This document shows, piece by piece, positions 35,020 to 45,600 of a stretch of DNA of 64,000 nt. The stretch is from Oceanospirillum sediminis (GTDB taxonomy: Bacteria; Pseudomonadota; Gammaproteobacteria; Pseudomonadales; Halomonadaceae). The translations under genes and the position numbers were made by a program. Below the pieces are notes generated by a model. It searched no databases, was not told the origin of the DNA, and saw only the letters and a list, made by a program, of their open reading frames with translations. Positions within the stretch are counted from its first letter, which is position 1. Every line of letters begins with the position of its first letter. The stretch spans positions 62,001 through 126,000 of the forward strand of contig NZ_JACJFM010000005.1 in assembly GCF_014164585.1 (NCBI RefSeq), given 5' to 3'.

Positions 35020-35507
35020 CCCAGAATCTCCTTTAGTGGTGCTTCATAGCGTTGTTTAACTTCCTGAATCAGGGCGTGTTCATTTTCGACATCAAGAGCA
35101 TGAACATAGAGCCAGCGTTTGTCTTCAGAGATTTCTGCACTGACGGTACCCGGAGTCAGTGAGATTGTACTGGCAAACAGGGTAATGCCCAGTTCTGATT
35201 TAATATCCAGCGGAACAGCCACCATGCCCGGACGGATTTTTTTCATTGGGCCTGCTACTTTTACGGCCACCTCGAAGTTTGCAGTAAGGATATCCCACAG
35301 GACGAGAAGACAGTAACGCAGAGCGAGTCCGGGTTTCTTGACCGAGGGCTGTTCTGTCGATAAACCGGCAACCAGTCTGGGAATCGCGATAGCCAGAAAG
35401 CCGCCGAGCAGTATATGTCCTGGAGCCAGAGTGTTATTCAGTAACAGCCACACAGCAAACAGCAGAATGCTGTGAATTGGCATAGGGAACAGACGCGATG
35501 GTTTCAT
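35013..35507 (-). CDS. mnhE: Na+/H+ antiporter subunit MnhE/MrpE
   Basis: A 164-residue protein with two or three N-terminal helices (about 12-60) and a soluble C-terminal part. Landmarks are WDILTANFEVA and TLFASTISLTPGTVSAEISEDKRWLYVHALDV (in part), which is the MrpE signature. It begins one base after the mnhD stop. Confidence 0.92.
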   Translation of the reverse strand: MKPSRLFPMPIHSILLFAVWLLLNNTLAPGHILLGGFLAIAIPRLVAGLSTEQPSVKKPGLALRYCLLVLWDILTANFEVAVKVAGPMKKIRPGMVAVPLDIKSELGITLFASTISLTPGTVSAEISEDKRWLYVHALDVENEHALIQEVKQRYEAPLKEILGC

Positions 35508-35508
35508 A

Positions 35509-37026
35509 CTATTGTCCTCCCTGAGTAGTTTGAGGCACTAATGCTTCGACGGATTGGCTGAAATCGAACAGCTGTCTGGCTGCCTGAGAAGTAATATCTG
35601 TCAGTTCACCCCCGAACATGACCATGAGGGGAGAGGCCATGATCAGAATGAATACTCCGGCAAACTCGAACGGATGTACCCGCTCTTCAGTACCTGCCAA
35701 CGCGGTAGTGCGCCAGAAAATGGTAGTACCGGCACGGGACAATGCCACAAGAGATAGCAGACCACCGATCAGAATAAGTGGCCATAGCCAGATTTTATCC
35801 ATAGTTTCTTCTGCCGCCTGCATAAGCAGAATCTTTCCGACAAAGCCAGATAGTGGCGGCATACCGACAATTGCCAGAGCACAGAGAACAAATGCAACGC
35901 CTAGTAAACGAGGCTGAGCCATTGCCCTGGCTTTCACCAGCCGGTCCTCAGCTTTACCCCGCTGACGAGCAATCAGATCGGCTAACAGGAACATTGCACC
36001 GGTAATCAGCGTACTGTGGAGGATATAGTACAATGCAGCCCCCGTTGCTTTTTCTGATTGTAAGGCAATCGCAGTTAACAGCGTACCAGCAGAAACCACA
36101 ACCAGATTAGCCGTCATCAACTTAAGGCCAGGGCTGGCAATCACGCCAATACTGCCAATTGCAAGAGTCAATAAACCCAGAGGCCAGAGCCAGGGGATCG
36201 CTATATTAGCCAGTTCACCTGCTTCCGCACCAAAAATCAGAGTGTGTATTCTCAGAATACTGTAGACACCGACTTTGGTCATGATTGCAAACAGTGCCGC
36301 CACAGGAGCACTGGCGGACGAGTAGGTTTTCGGTAGCCAGAAATGTAAAGGCAACAAGGCTGCCTTCAGTCCGAATACCAGAAGCAGCAGTAAGCCCCCG
36401 ACTTTAGCCAGAATGGCTTCCCCTCCTTCCAGCTCTCTGATACGCATCGCCATATCCGCGATGTTCAGAGATCCCAGAGTACCGTACAGAATACCCAGGC
36501 CAAACAGGAATAAACTGGAGCCGACGAGGTTCAGAATAACATAGTGAAGGGCCGATTGAGTTTTCTGCTTGCCTCCACCATGAATCAGCAGCGCATAAGA
36601 TGCGATCAGAAGCACTTCGAAGAAGACGAACAGGTTAAATGCATCGCCTGTCAGGAAGGCTCCGTTGACTCCCATAACCTGGAACATAAATAACGGGTGA
36701 AAATACTGGCCGCCTTTATCATGTCCGGCACAGGAATACAGCAGAGCTCCGGCAAAAAGTACTGTGGTCAGCAGAACCAGCAAAGTCGATATTCTGTCAG
36801 CCACCAGCACAATACCAAAGGGTGGTTGCCAGTCACCCAGTACATAGAGCTGAGTTCCTTCGGTATTTGCCGTATTCAAAAGAGTCCATGCCACGATGAC
36901 CTGGATAAATGCTGATACCAGAGCCAGCAAGCGCTGTCTCGGCATCGTATTCTGAAACGGAGGCAGCAATAGCAGCGCTCCGGTAATCAAAGGCAGCAGA
37001 ATAGGTAAAATGGGTAAATGGGCCAT
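35509..37026 (-). CDS. mnhD: Na+/H+ antiporter subunit MnhD/MrpD
   Basis: A 505-residue protein of about 14 helices, homologous to the NuoL/M/N proton-pumping subunits of complex I. The block FNLFVFFEVLLIASYALLIHGG (about 123-144) holds the key Glu, and KAALLPLHFWLPKTYSSAS (about 220) holds the conserved Lys of the ion path. It starts two bases after mnhC. Confidence 0.93.
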   Translation of the reverse strand: MAHLPILPILLPLITGALLLLPPFQNTMPRQRLLALVSAFIQVIVAWTLLNTANTEGTQLYVLGDWQPPFGIVLVADRISTLLVLLTTVLFAGALLYSCAGHDKGGQYFHPLFMFQVMGVNGAFLTGDAFNLFVFFEVLLIASYALLIHGGGKQKTQSALHYVILNLVGSSLFLFGLGILYGTLGSLNIADMAMRIRELEGGEAILAKVGGLLLLLVFGLKAALLPLHFWLPKTYSSASAPVAALFAIMTKVGVYSILRIHTLIFGAEAGELANIAIPWLWPLGLLTLAIGSIGVIASPGLKLMTANLVVVSAGTLLTAIALQSEKATGAALYYILHSTLITGAMFLLADLIARQRGKAEDRLVKARAMAQPRLLGVAFVLCALAIVGMPPLSGFVGKILLMQAAEETMDKIWLWPLILIGGLLSLVALSRAGTTIFWRTTALAGTEERVHPFEFAGVFILIMASPLMVMFGGELTDITSQAARQLFDFSQSVEALVPQTTQGGQ

Positions 37027-37028
37027 CT

Positions 37029-37391
37029 TTACTTCCTTAGAGTCCTGTTGCGCTGACGGGCCTGAATATCAGGCAGTCGGCCATCTACATGGTCATTTCC
37101 AAGGTCTGCGCGACCACGCATTGCAAGAATCACAACAAACGCTGTCATTGCAAAGCCAATTACAATTGCGGTAAGAACCAGTGCTTGTGGCAAAGGGTCA
37201 GCATATTGCTCTGACTGACCCAGTACTGCTGCCGCATTGATTTTTAAGCGACCGCTGGCAAATAAAAACAGGTTTACTGCGTAAGACAAGAGCGTCAGAC
37301 CTACCACTACCGGGAAGGTCCGTCCTCTCAGGGCCAGAAAAATGCCACAGGCTGTCAGGAGGCCAACACAGAATGCATATATTCCTTCCAT
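37029..37391 (-). CDS. mnhC: Na+/H+ antiporter subunit MnhC/MrpC
   Basis: A 120-residue NuoK-like protein with three helices. Landmarks are LLSYAVNLFLFASG and the block DPLPQALVLTAIVIGFAMTAF (in part, about 66-86). It begins one base after the mnhA stop. The hydrophilic C-terminus is about 20 residues. Confidence 0.93.
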   Translation of the reverse strand: MEGIYAFCVGLLTACGIFLALRGRTFPVVVGLTLLSYAVNLFLFASGRLKINAAAVLGQSEQYADPLPQALVLTAIVIGFAMTAFVVILAMRGRADLGNDHVDGRLPDIQARQRNRTLRK

Positions 37392-37392
37392 A

Positions 37393-40194
37393 TTAATCTG
37401 TCTCCGATACTACAGGGCGTTCACTGGTCGTTAATTTACCCAGGTTGGCCAGAATAAGCATAGTTGCACCAATAACGGTCAGGTAAACACCCAGGTCAAA
37501 CATCATGGCGCTAGCCAGTTCGAATTTACCGATCAGAGGTAAACTGAAATAGTCGAACCAGGATGTCAGGAATGGACGATCAAATAACCAGCTGCCCAGC
37601 CCTGTTAGCGTGGCAATAAAAATACCGCTGCCAATCAGCACCTGATAATCCACTTTCATGCGCGGTTTGACCCAGTCTACACCATGAGCAATATACTGCT
37701 GGATAATGGCTACAGCTGTGATCAGACCCGCAATAAAGCCGCCGCCAGGCATGTTGTGACCTCTCAGGAAAATATACGCAGATACCAGCAGTGCCAGAGG
37801 TAACAGACTCTGAGAAACAATGGCCAGCATCATTGGATGGCTGTCCAGCGTCCAGGGGCGACCATTTTCATCACTGGCAGGCATGTAAAGACGCATACGT
37901 GCAATGAGCTTAAAAATACCCAGGGCTGCAATACCCAGTACCGTGATTTCACCCAGAGTATCAAAGCCCCTGAAGTCAACCAGGATGACGTTAACGACGT
38001 TAGTACCGCCACCACCGGTTTTACTGTTTTCAACAAAGAATGTTGAAATGCTATCCAGTGGCCGGGTCATCAGCGCGTAACAAATCGTACCGATGACACC
38101 ACCGATCATTGCTGAAAGACCTAAGTCCCTTACAACCCGGCGAGGAGAAGATTCTTTAGGTGTTTGCTGGGGCAGGAAAAACAGAGCCAGCATCAGCAGA
38201 ATCACTGTTACAACTTCCACTGATAGCTGGGTCAGAGCCAGATCCGGGGCTGAGAATTTCGCGAACATCAAAGAAACAATCAGTCCTACGATGGACAGGG
38301 ATACCAGCGCCTTCATACGCTCTCTGTGCCAGACCACAGTCGCTACTGCTCCCAGAGTCAGCAAAATCACACCAGTAACAGATATCGCATCAACAGGAAG
38401 CTCAGGACGCAAACCTGCTGTGGCATTCAGATCAAGCAAAGGCCCTGCCATCATGGCAAAGGACATGCTCAGCATCATGTAGGCATAACGCTGCAATGAT
38501 CCATTCTCAACCAGTTGCATAAAGGTTTCAGCTTGTCGCTGGATCAGTTGGACTACCGCTTCAAACACCAGTTTGGGATCATTGTCCGGGAACTGAGCCT
38601 GGAACTGGAACAGTTCTTTGCGGTTGTAGTAAACCGTCAGACCGCCGGCCAGAGCCAGGAAACTCATCAGTAATGGCAGATTGAAGCCATGCCAGATCGC
38701 CAGACTGTATTCCGGGGGAATGCCATTCAGCGCTGCCCCTGATGCGGCGTATAGAAGGTCTCCGATGACCAGACTTGGGAAAATCCCTACCAGCAGGCAA
38801 AGTGCGACCAGAATCTCAACTGGCACCTTCATATAGCGTGGTGGCTCGTGAGGCGTCTTCGGCAGGTTAATCGGTTCACCATTGAAGAAGACATCATGAA
38901 TGAATCGGGTTGAGTAAGCTACCGAGAAAACTCCACCCAATGTGGCCAGCACAGGAACCATCCATGACAGAGAACCCAGAGAATCCTGATGCAGGGTTTC
39001 TGCAAAGAACATCTCTTTGGACAGGAAGCCGTTCAGCAATGGAATACCGGCCATGGATGAGGCTGCAACCATTGCCAGGGTGGCGGTATGTGGCATGTAT
39101 TTCCACAGACCATTCAGCTGACGCATATCCCTTGAACCAGACTCATGATCAATGATACCTGCAGCCATGAACAGAGAGGCTTTAAAGGTTGCGTGGTTGA
39201 TGATGTGGAAAATAGCTGCAACGGCTGCAAGCTCGGTACCCATACCCAGAAGCAGAGTAATCAGACCCAGGTGACTCACCGTTGAATAAGCCAGCAAACC
39301 CTTCAGATCGTGTTTAAACAGGGCAACATATGCCCCCAGAAGCAAAGTTGCCAAGCCAGTCAGACTGACTATCAGGAACCAGAGTTCTGTACCGGATAGC
39401 ACCGGATACAGTCGGGCCATCAGAAAAATACCCGCTTTTACCATGGTGGCAGAGTGCAGATATGAACTGACCGGCGTTGGAGCCGCCATAGCGTGTGGCA
39501 ACCAGAAGTGGAATGGGAACTGAGCTGATTTAGTGAATGCACCAGCCAGAACCAGAACCAGAATAACGGGATACAGAACATGATCTCTGATGACATCCCC
39601 GCTATTAAGCACCTCATACAGGTTATAGCTGCCAACGACCTCACCGATAAGCAGGATACCAGCCAGCAATGCCAGACCACCAGCCCCTGTTATGGTCAGG
39701 GCCATCCTGGCACCTTTTCGGGCTTCTGTTTTATGTCCCCAGAAACTGATCAGCAGAAATGAGCTGATACTGGTCAGTTCCCAGAACATCCACATCTGCA
39801 AAAGGTTGTCGGACATCACAACCCCAAGCATCGCGAACATAAACAGAATCAGATAGCTGTAGAAGCGACCAATAGAGTCTTGCGCCGATAAATAATATCG
39901 GGCGTAAAGAATCACCAGTAAGCCAATGCCTAATATCAGCAATGCAAACAATAACGAAAGACCGTCAAGTCTGAAAGCTAATTCAAGGCCTATTACAGGT
40001 ATCCAGTTATAAACTGTATACAAAGCTTCACCATCGAAAATGGAAGAAGCATTCTGTAAAACAAGTATTAATGCCAGAGCGGGAAGGCCTGCTGTAAGAA
40101 AAGCACAGGCACTACGACTGAACCTGGATGCGAATAAGGGTACCAGCGTTCCCAACAAGGGCAGCAAAGGAATCCAAATCAGGTTATTCAGCAA
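37393..40194 (-). CDS. mnhA: Na+/H+ antiporter subunit MnhA fused to MnhB
   Basis: A 933-residue NuoL-like subunit. About 1-500 is the proton-channel core ([40 protein letters not shown] in part). About 600-780 is the MrpA-specific NuoJ-like extension ([15 protein letters not shown]), and about 790-925 is an MnhB domain ([16 protein letters not shown]). The A-B fusion and six-gene order ABCDEFG mark a group-2 Mrp antiporter, exchanging Na+ (or K+) for H+ at the inner membrane, useful in seawater or alkaline conditions. The start is TTG at 40194, with AGGAG six bases upstream; no ATG fits. Confidence 0.94.
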   Translation of the reverse strand: MLNNLIWIPLLPLLGTLVPLFASRFSRSACAFLTAGLPALALILVLQNASSIFDGEALYTVYNWIPVIGLELAFRLDGLSLLFALLILGIGLLVILYARYYLSAQDSIGRFYSYLILFMFAMLGVVMSDNLLQMWMFWELTSISSFLLISFWGHKTEARKGARMALTITGAGGLALLAGILLIGEVVGSYNLYEVLNSGDVIRDHVLYPVILVLVLAGAFTKSAQFPFHFWLPHAMAAPTPVSSYLHSATMVKAGIFLMARLYPVLSGTELWFLIVSLTGLATLLLGAYVALFKHDLKGLLAYSTVSHLGLITLLLGMGTELAAVAAIFHIINHATFKASLFMAAGIIDHESGSRDMRQLNGLWKYMPHTATLAMVAASSMAGIPLLNGFLSKEMFFAETLHQDSLGSLSWMVPVLATLGGVFSVAYSTRFIHDVFFNGEPINLPKTPHEPPRYMKVPVEILVALCLLVGIFPSLVIGDLLYAASGAALNGIPPEYSLAIWHGFNLPLLMSFLALAGGLTVYYNRKELFQFQAQFPDNDPKLVFEAVVQLIQRQAETFMQLVENGSLQRYAYMMLSMSFAMMAGPLLDLNATAGLRPELPVDAISVTGVILLTLGAVATVVWHRERMKALVSLSIVGLIVSLMFAKFSAPDLALTQLSVEVVTVILLMLALFFLPQQTPKESSPRRVVRDLGLSAMIGGVIGTICYALMTRPLDSISTFFVENSKTGGGGTNVVNVILVDFRGFDTLGEITVLGIAALGIFKLIARMRLYMPASDENGRPWTLDSHPMMLAIVSQSLLPLALLVSAYIFLRGHNMPGGGFIAGLITAVAIIQQYIAHGVDWVKPRMKVDYQVLIGSGIFIATLTGLGSWLFDRPFLTSWFDYFSLPLIGKFELASAMMFDLGVYLTVIGATMLILANLGKLTTSERPVVSETD

Positions 40195-40377
40195 GGGAAA
40201 CTCCTGTTATATCCATGTTGCCTTATTTTTCAATCTGTTAGTTGTTAATCGGGCGGGGTGTTCGACCGCAATTCATTGATTACGTTCATATCTTTACTTG
40301 TTCTTATAGCTAACCATTATAGCCATGGATTAGGGTATGCTGGAAATAAAATATAGGAAAAAAGCATGAAAAAGGCA

Positions 40378-40406
40378 TAAAAAAAGGCAGTCTTATGACT
40401 GCCTTT
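40378..40406 (-). terminator. Intrinsic terminator of phoX
   Basis: GGCAGTC and GACTGCC (40386-40392, 40397-40403) form a stem extended by A-T pairs and followed on the minus strand by seven T residues. Confidence 0.8.
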
Positions 40407-40446
40407 GTATATAGGTAAGACCAGAATGGTCGTTTTTAGCTCTGAA

Positions 40447-42357
40447 TCAGCTGCCTATAACACCACCATCCTCTTTGCGAATCATAATAACAGAAGAGCG
40501 AGGTGTACTATTACCACCTCCCGGGAAATGAGAGGGTTTTAAATCTTCCCCTGGATGTTGTACACCAATAAACATAGTGGTGTAGTCAGAGCTGAATGTC
40601 AGACCTGTTATCTCACAAGCAACCGGACCTGTCAGAAAACGACGGATTTCACCAGATGCTGGATCAGCACACAGCATCTGGTTATTACCCATACCTTCAA
40701 AATCACCCTTGTTAGAGTACTTACCATCGGTCTGAATCCACATGCGACCTTCCGGGTCAAAGCCTAAGCCGTCCGGGCTGTTGAACATATTATCTTTATT
40801 GATGTTTGAAGAACCGGCGTAGGCATCATTATGCACGTCAGGGTTACCTGCCATCACAAACAGATCCCAGCTGAAGTCCATGCTGGTGTGATCGCCATTA
40901 TCTGGCTGCCAGCGAATAATTTGGCCGTAGTTATTTTTCGCACGGGGATTAGGGCCACCGACAGGCTGGCCTTCTTTGCCACGGTTTTTGTTATTGGTCA
41001 GTGTGCAAAACACCTGTTTACCCGATGGGTGTACCGCAACCCACTCTGGACGATCCATCGTAGTAGCCCCCACTTGGGTCGCTGCACGACGGGCAAACAC
41101 CAGTACCTCGGCCTGATCTTTAAAACCATTAGCCGCAGTTAAACCGTTCTTGCCATGAGTCAGCTCAATCCACTCTCCACGACCAGATGCTTTGCCACTT
41201 GCACTGCTGAAACGCGCTACGTACAAGGTGCCCTCTTCCAGCAGATCGCGGTTTGCATCCTGATTGTCCGGGTTGTAACGGTTTCTGGATACAAATTTGT
41301 ACAGATGCTCACCGCGCTGGTCATCACCCAGATAAACCACAACATGACCACCTTCATTGATAGTCAGAGCCGCATTTTCATGTTTGAAACGACCCAGAGC
41401 CGTGCGTTTCTTTGGTGTTGAATTAGGATTTTTAGGGTCGATTTCTACAACCCAGCCAAAACGATGGTTTTCCTGTGGGTGTTTCGCGATATCAAAACGC
41501 TCATCAAACTTATGCCACTGGTAACCGGAATCGGTACTCTTAACCCCGTAACGTTTCCCATCAGCCCCCAGATCCACATCAGAAGAAGAACCGAAGTAAC
41601 CGTTAAAGTTCTCTTCACAGGTCAGGTAAGTACCCCAGGGGGTTTCGCCGTTTGCACAGTTGTTAAACGTACCCAGCGCTAAAGTACCACTCGGATCATC
41701 TTCCGTTTTCATCAGGTCATGGCCTGCAGCCGGGCCTGTAATCATCATTGGCGTGTTAGCATGAATACGACGGTTGTAGCGTGAATCTTTAACCAGCTGC
41801 CAGCTGCCGTTTTTCTTTTCAATTTCAAAAACAGATACGCCATGAGCCGCTTGTGCTTTACGTACATCTTCAGCTGTCATCTGTTTGCCCTGATGAGCAA
41901 ACAGATATTCGTAATTGGTGTATTCGTTATTAATAGCCAGGATGGCACGGTCGTCAGACAGCGGAAAGAAACTCATGCCATCGTTATTATCACCAAACTG
42001 CTTCTCCTGTGCTGCTGCAGAGTTCAAACCACCATCTTTAAAATTCTCGATACCAGAGAACAAGGGGTCTCCCCAGGATATCAGGGTATCCCAGCGGTAA
42101 CCTTCAGGAACGGTGATGGTGTCAGCAGTAGAAGCAGGCACTGCTTTAAAACCGATATCAGGTGACAGGCCTTTACCTGAAACGGATTGCATTGCCTCTG
42201 ATATTGGTGAATAACTGGAAGCCAGTGCGCCTAAGCCCATAATTGCGGCTCCCCCCAGGAACTGTCTGCGGTTCAGGCCTTCTTCCACCATGCGGGTAAA
42301 ATCAGGTGTTTCTGTAACCGGGTTATTCAACTGGTCCTGTTTATCAAACTGACTCAT
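40447..42357 (-). CDS. phoX: PhoX-family alkaline phosphatase, Tat-exported
   Basis: A 636-residue protein of the PhoX/DUF839 family. A twin-arginine signal (R30-R31 in NRRQFLGG, then a hydrophobic stretch to about 47) is preceded by a long hydrophilic N-terminus. Typical blocks are AINNEYTNYEY, CANGETPWGTYLTCEENFNGYFG (in part), GRFKHENAAL, VYLGDDQRGEHLYKF, and SPDGLGFDPEGRMWIQTDG. PhoX enzymes are Ca2+/Fe-dependent periplasmic phosphomonoesterases common in marine bacteria under phosphate limitation. Substrate range is inferred. No convincing Pho box was found upstream. Confidence 0.9.
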   Translation of the reverse strand: MSQFDKQDQLNNPVTETPDFTRMVEEGLNRRQFLGGAAIMGLGALASSYSPISEAMQSVSGKGLSPDIGFKAVPASTADTITVPEGYRWDTLISWGDPLFSGIENFKDGGLNSAAAQEKQFGDNNDGMSFFPLSDDRAILAINNEYTNYEYLFAHQGKQMTAEDVRKAQAAHGVSVFEIEKKNGSWQLVKDSRYNRRIHANTPMMITGPAAGHDLMKTEDDPSGTLALGTFNNCANGETPWGTYLTCEENFNGYFGSSSDVDLGADGKRYGVKSTDSGYQWHKFDERFDIAKHPQENHRFGWVVEIDPKNPNSTPKKRTALGRFKHENAALTINEGGHVVVYLGDDQRGEHLYKFVSRNRYNPDNQDANRDLLEEGTLYVARFSSASGKASGRGEWIELTHGKNGLTAANGFKDQAEVLVFARRAATQVGATTMDRPEWVAVHPSGKQVFCTLTNNKNRGKEGQPVGGPNPRAKNNYGQIIRWQPDNGDHTSMDFSWDLFVMAGNPDVHNDAYAGSSNINKDNMFNSPDGLGFDPEGRMWIQTDGKYSNKGDFEGMGNNQMLCADPASGEIRRFLTGPVACEITGLTFSSDYTTMFIGVQHPGEDLKPSHFPGGGNSTPRSSVIMIRKEDGGVIGS

Positions 42358-42664
42358 AACACTTCCTTTTCAGGCTAATCGGGATAATAGTTTTTAATTT
42401 TTGCGCAGATAAATAGAGCATCAGCGCTATTTTTGATTTGAGTCAGGAAATTAGAGGGGAAATGTAACGATATGATGTCAATTCTGTGAAATTAGGAATT
42501 TTCTGCTATTGCCACAGTCGTTATCGGCTTTGAAAAGTAAGCTGTTGTTTTTTCAGATCTGTGTATATATTGAAAAATGAAAAGTTCAGAACGCCTGTAT
42601 CTCAACAGCTCGCTGGATATGCTGAGATGGGGCTGCTATATACGGCATCTTTCAGGCGTAAAGG
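42358..42664. other. Divergent promoter region of phoX and the histidine kinase
   Basis: About 300 bp without a supported gene. Facing phoX there is TTGACAT followed by GTTACAT, 13 bp apart, which resembles but does not match a Pho box (11-bp period). Confidence 0.4.
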
Positions 42665-45600
42665 ATGGCCAGAGAATTGAAAACAAGTCTTTTACCTTCA
42701 GTAAAACAGCTATTATTGCTGCTTTTGGCAAGTATAGCGATTATTGGCTCGGCCATCTGGAGTTACTCCAGACTGGAGGAGGAAGGCTTTTCTCGTCTTG
42801 AATCCGGGTTTCAGAGTCGCCTGGGTAACGTCCATCAGGCTTTATCTGTCTGGTCAAGAAATAAAAAAACTTCTGTTTACACCTGGGCTAATCAGCCGGA
42901 GCTGATGCGCTTAATGGCTCCCTTTTTTAATGACGCATCGGAAACAGGACAGAAACTTGCCCATATGGGGTTAGAAGAATTCTTCCGCCCTGTTCTGTCC
43001 AATCCGGAAATTGTCGCTTTTTATCTGGTTGGGCCTGGTAATCATGTTCTTTCCAGTAATTTGCCGCAGGCGATAGGTAAAGTATCTCCTCTGGTGCTTA
43101 ACAAGGTGGCTAATCATAAGGTCTGGCGAGGACATACTGTAATTACTGCTCCAGAGTATATTAAGCGCAAAGAGATGCATAGCAGGCAATTTTCAGCGGC
43201 GATGATACAATCGGAGCGCTTTGATGAAGATGCGCTTCTCATTTTTGAGATTGATTCAGAAACTGTTTTTTTTGAGTTAATCCAGAAAGCTGCTTTTGGA
43301 AAAACGGGAGAGAGTTATATTTTTAACCATGATGGCCTCTTGTTATCCCCCTCTCGTTTTACTAATCAGACACTTTATATCCGGGAAGATGCTGCAGATA
43401 ACAGCCAGGTTGAATTAAGGCCTTTGACATTACTTGCCAAAGAAGCGTTAGGTGGTAAATCCGGTGTTTCGGTAAGGTCGTCTTATACAGGTTATCGTGG
43501 TGAGCAGCAGATTGGCGTATGGCTATGGGATGACCTGCTGGGTATCGGGCTGGCTGTAGAGCAAAGTGCAGATGAAGGCTGGTATTTGCTGAATCAGGTG
43601 CGTAATGCATTTATTATTTTTGTCTGTGTCAGCTGCTTGTTATGTCTGGTTTTCGTGCTTTATACGTCTTACCGGTCCGCTCTGCGATCACAAAAAGAGG
43701 TTCAGACCAGACAGGATCTGACCCGGCAGCTGGAAAAGCTGCATCATGAAAAAACGACTCAGATTGCTTTCAGGGAGGCCCGTTATCGTTCCATTATTGA
43801 TACTGCCTGGGATGCTATTTTTACTGTCGATGGTAATGGGATTATTCAGTCTCTGAATCCGGCTGTAGGACGTATCTTTGGTGGTGGTGCAGACGCTTAC
43901 CTTGAAGTGCCTGTAGGAGATATTGTCAGGGTGAAAGGGGATTTTGGTGGTCAGCTAAGTTTGCTAACGCTGCAGAGCCGCCAGTCATTTGAGGCAATAG
44001 GTATTCGCAGTGACGGCACATCTTTCCCTGTGGCTGTTTCCTGCAGCCGGACCTCCTCGGGGGACGCGCCTTTATATACCGTTATTCTCCGGGATATCAG
44101 CCAGCAGAAAAAAACAGAGCAGGATATAAGGGCAATTCAGCAAAGGCTGGAGATGAGCCAGGCTTTTGCACATATTGGTACCTGGGAGTGGTCTTTAAAG
44201 ACTGATCAAGTGACTTCAACGGATATGGCCAGAGCATTACTGGACCTTGACCCGGCTCTTAAAGACGTATCGCTGGAGTTTTTTTTCAGTCATCTGGACA
44301 AAACTGATCTGGCGAGGCTGCGAAATGAAATCAATCAGGCCATTACGGAAAATCAGCCCTTCAGTTGCGAGTGCCGGTTGTTTGACGATTATGGCCTGCC
44401 TGAGCAGGATGGGATCACAGGGCGCTGTCACTGGCTACTGATACAAGGTACTCCAATTACTGAAAACCAGATAACCCGAAGAGTCATCGGCCATATTCAG
44501 AAAATTACTGAGCAAAAACAAAGTGCCAGTCAGCTGGAAGATGCCCGAAGCATGTTGTCTCTTGTCCTGGATACTATTCCATCCGGAGTATACTGGAAGG
44601 ACAGTTCATTAAAGATTGCCGGCGTTAATACTCAGTTTGCCAGAGATACCGGATTTGATGTTGATGAGCTGATTGGCAAAAGTGACAGCGAAGTTTATCA
44701 GGATCAGAAACAGGCGGCATTGGTTGAAACTCTTGATCGCTGTGTCATTGAAACGGAATTGCCTCGTTTAAATGAACAAGGGCTTTATCATATGAATGAT
44801 GGCCGATGGCGAAAAATTGAAATTAGCCGTTTGCCAATTAAAAATGCTGATAATCAGCCTGTTGGCGTATTGGGCGTTTACTCTGATGTGACGGAGCGTG
44901 TTGAAGCCCAGGTCAATCTGCAGCGACATCACAGACTACTGGCATCTATTTATACGACACAGCTCAGCTATTTTTCCGGGGCGAGCAGACAAGAGATTTT
45001 TAAGACTTTGCTTGATGAGGTGTTATCTCTGACTGAAAGTGAGTACGGCTTTATCGGTCAGACCTGCTTTAATCGGGATAATCAGATTTATCTGAAAACG
45101 TTTGCGATTACAGATATTTCCTGGAATCCTGAAACCCGTGATCTGTATCAGTCTATGGCTGAAGAAGGGCTGGAGTTCTTCAACCTGGATACACTTTTTG
45201 GTTATACCCTGAAAACGGCTGAGACCGTGATTAGTAATGACCCGAAAAATGATATCAGGTCAGGAGGTATTCCCGAAGGGCATCCTTCGTTGAACGCCTA
45301 TCTTGGAGTTCCTCTTATGAAGGGAAAAGAACTGGTTGGCATGATCGGAATTGCCAATAGAAAAGGTGGCTACAATGATGAACTGGTGAAATTTCTGCGT
45401 CCTATGCTGACAACCTGCGCTAATTTGATTGTTGCGCTTAACTCGGATGATGCTATTAAACAGGCGCAGCAGCAGCTAATCAGGGCTAAGACTCAAGCGG
45501 AAAAAGCCAGTCAGGCAAAAACAGAGTTTCTGTCCCGGATGAGCCATGAGTTAAGAACACCAATGAATGCTATTCTGGGTTTTACCCGTTTGTTGGAAAG

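Noticed and set aside
42440-42490. Pho box upstream of phoX
   Set aside because: TTGACAT and GTTACAT occur, but 13 bp apart instead of the 11-bp period, and the repeats are poor.
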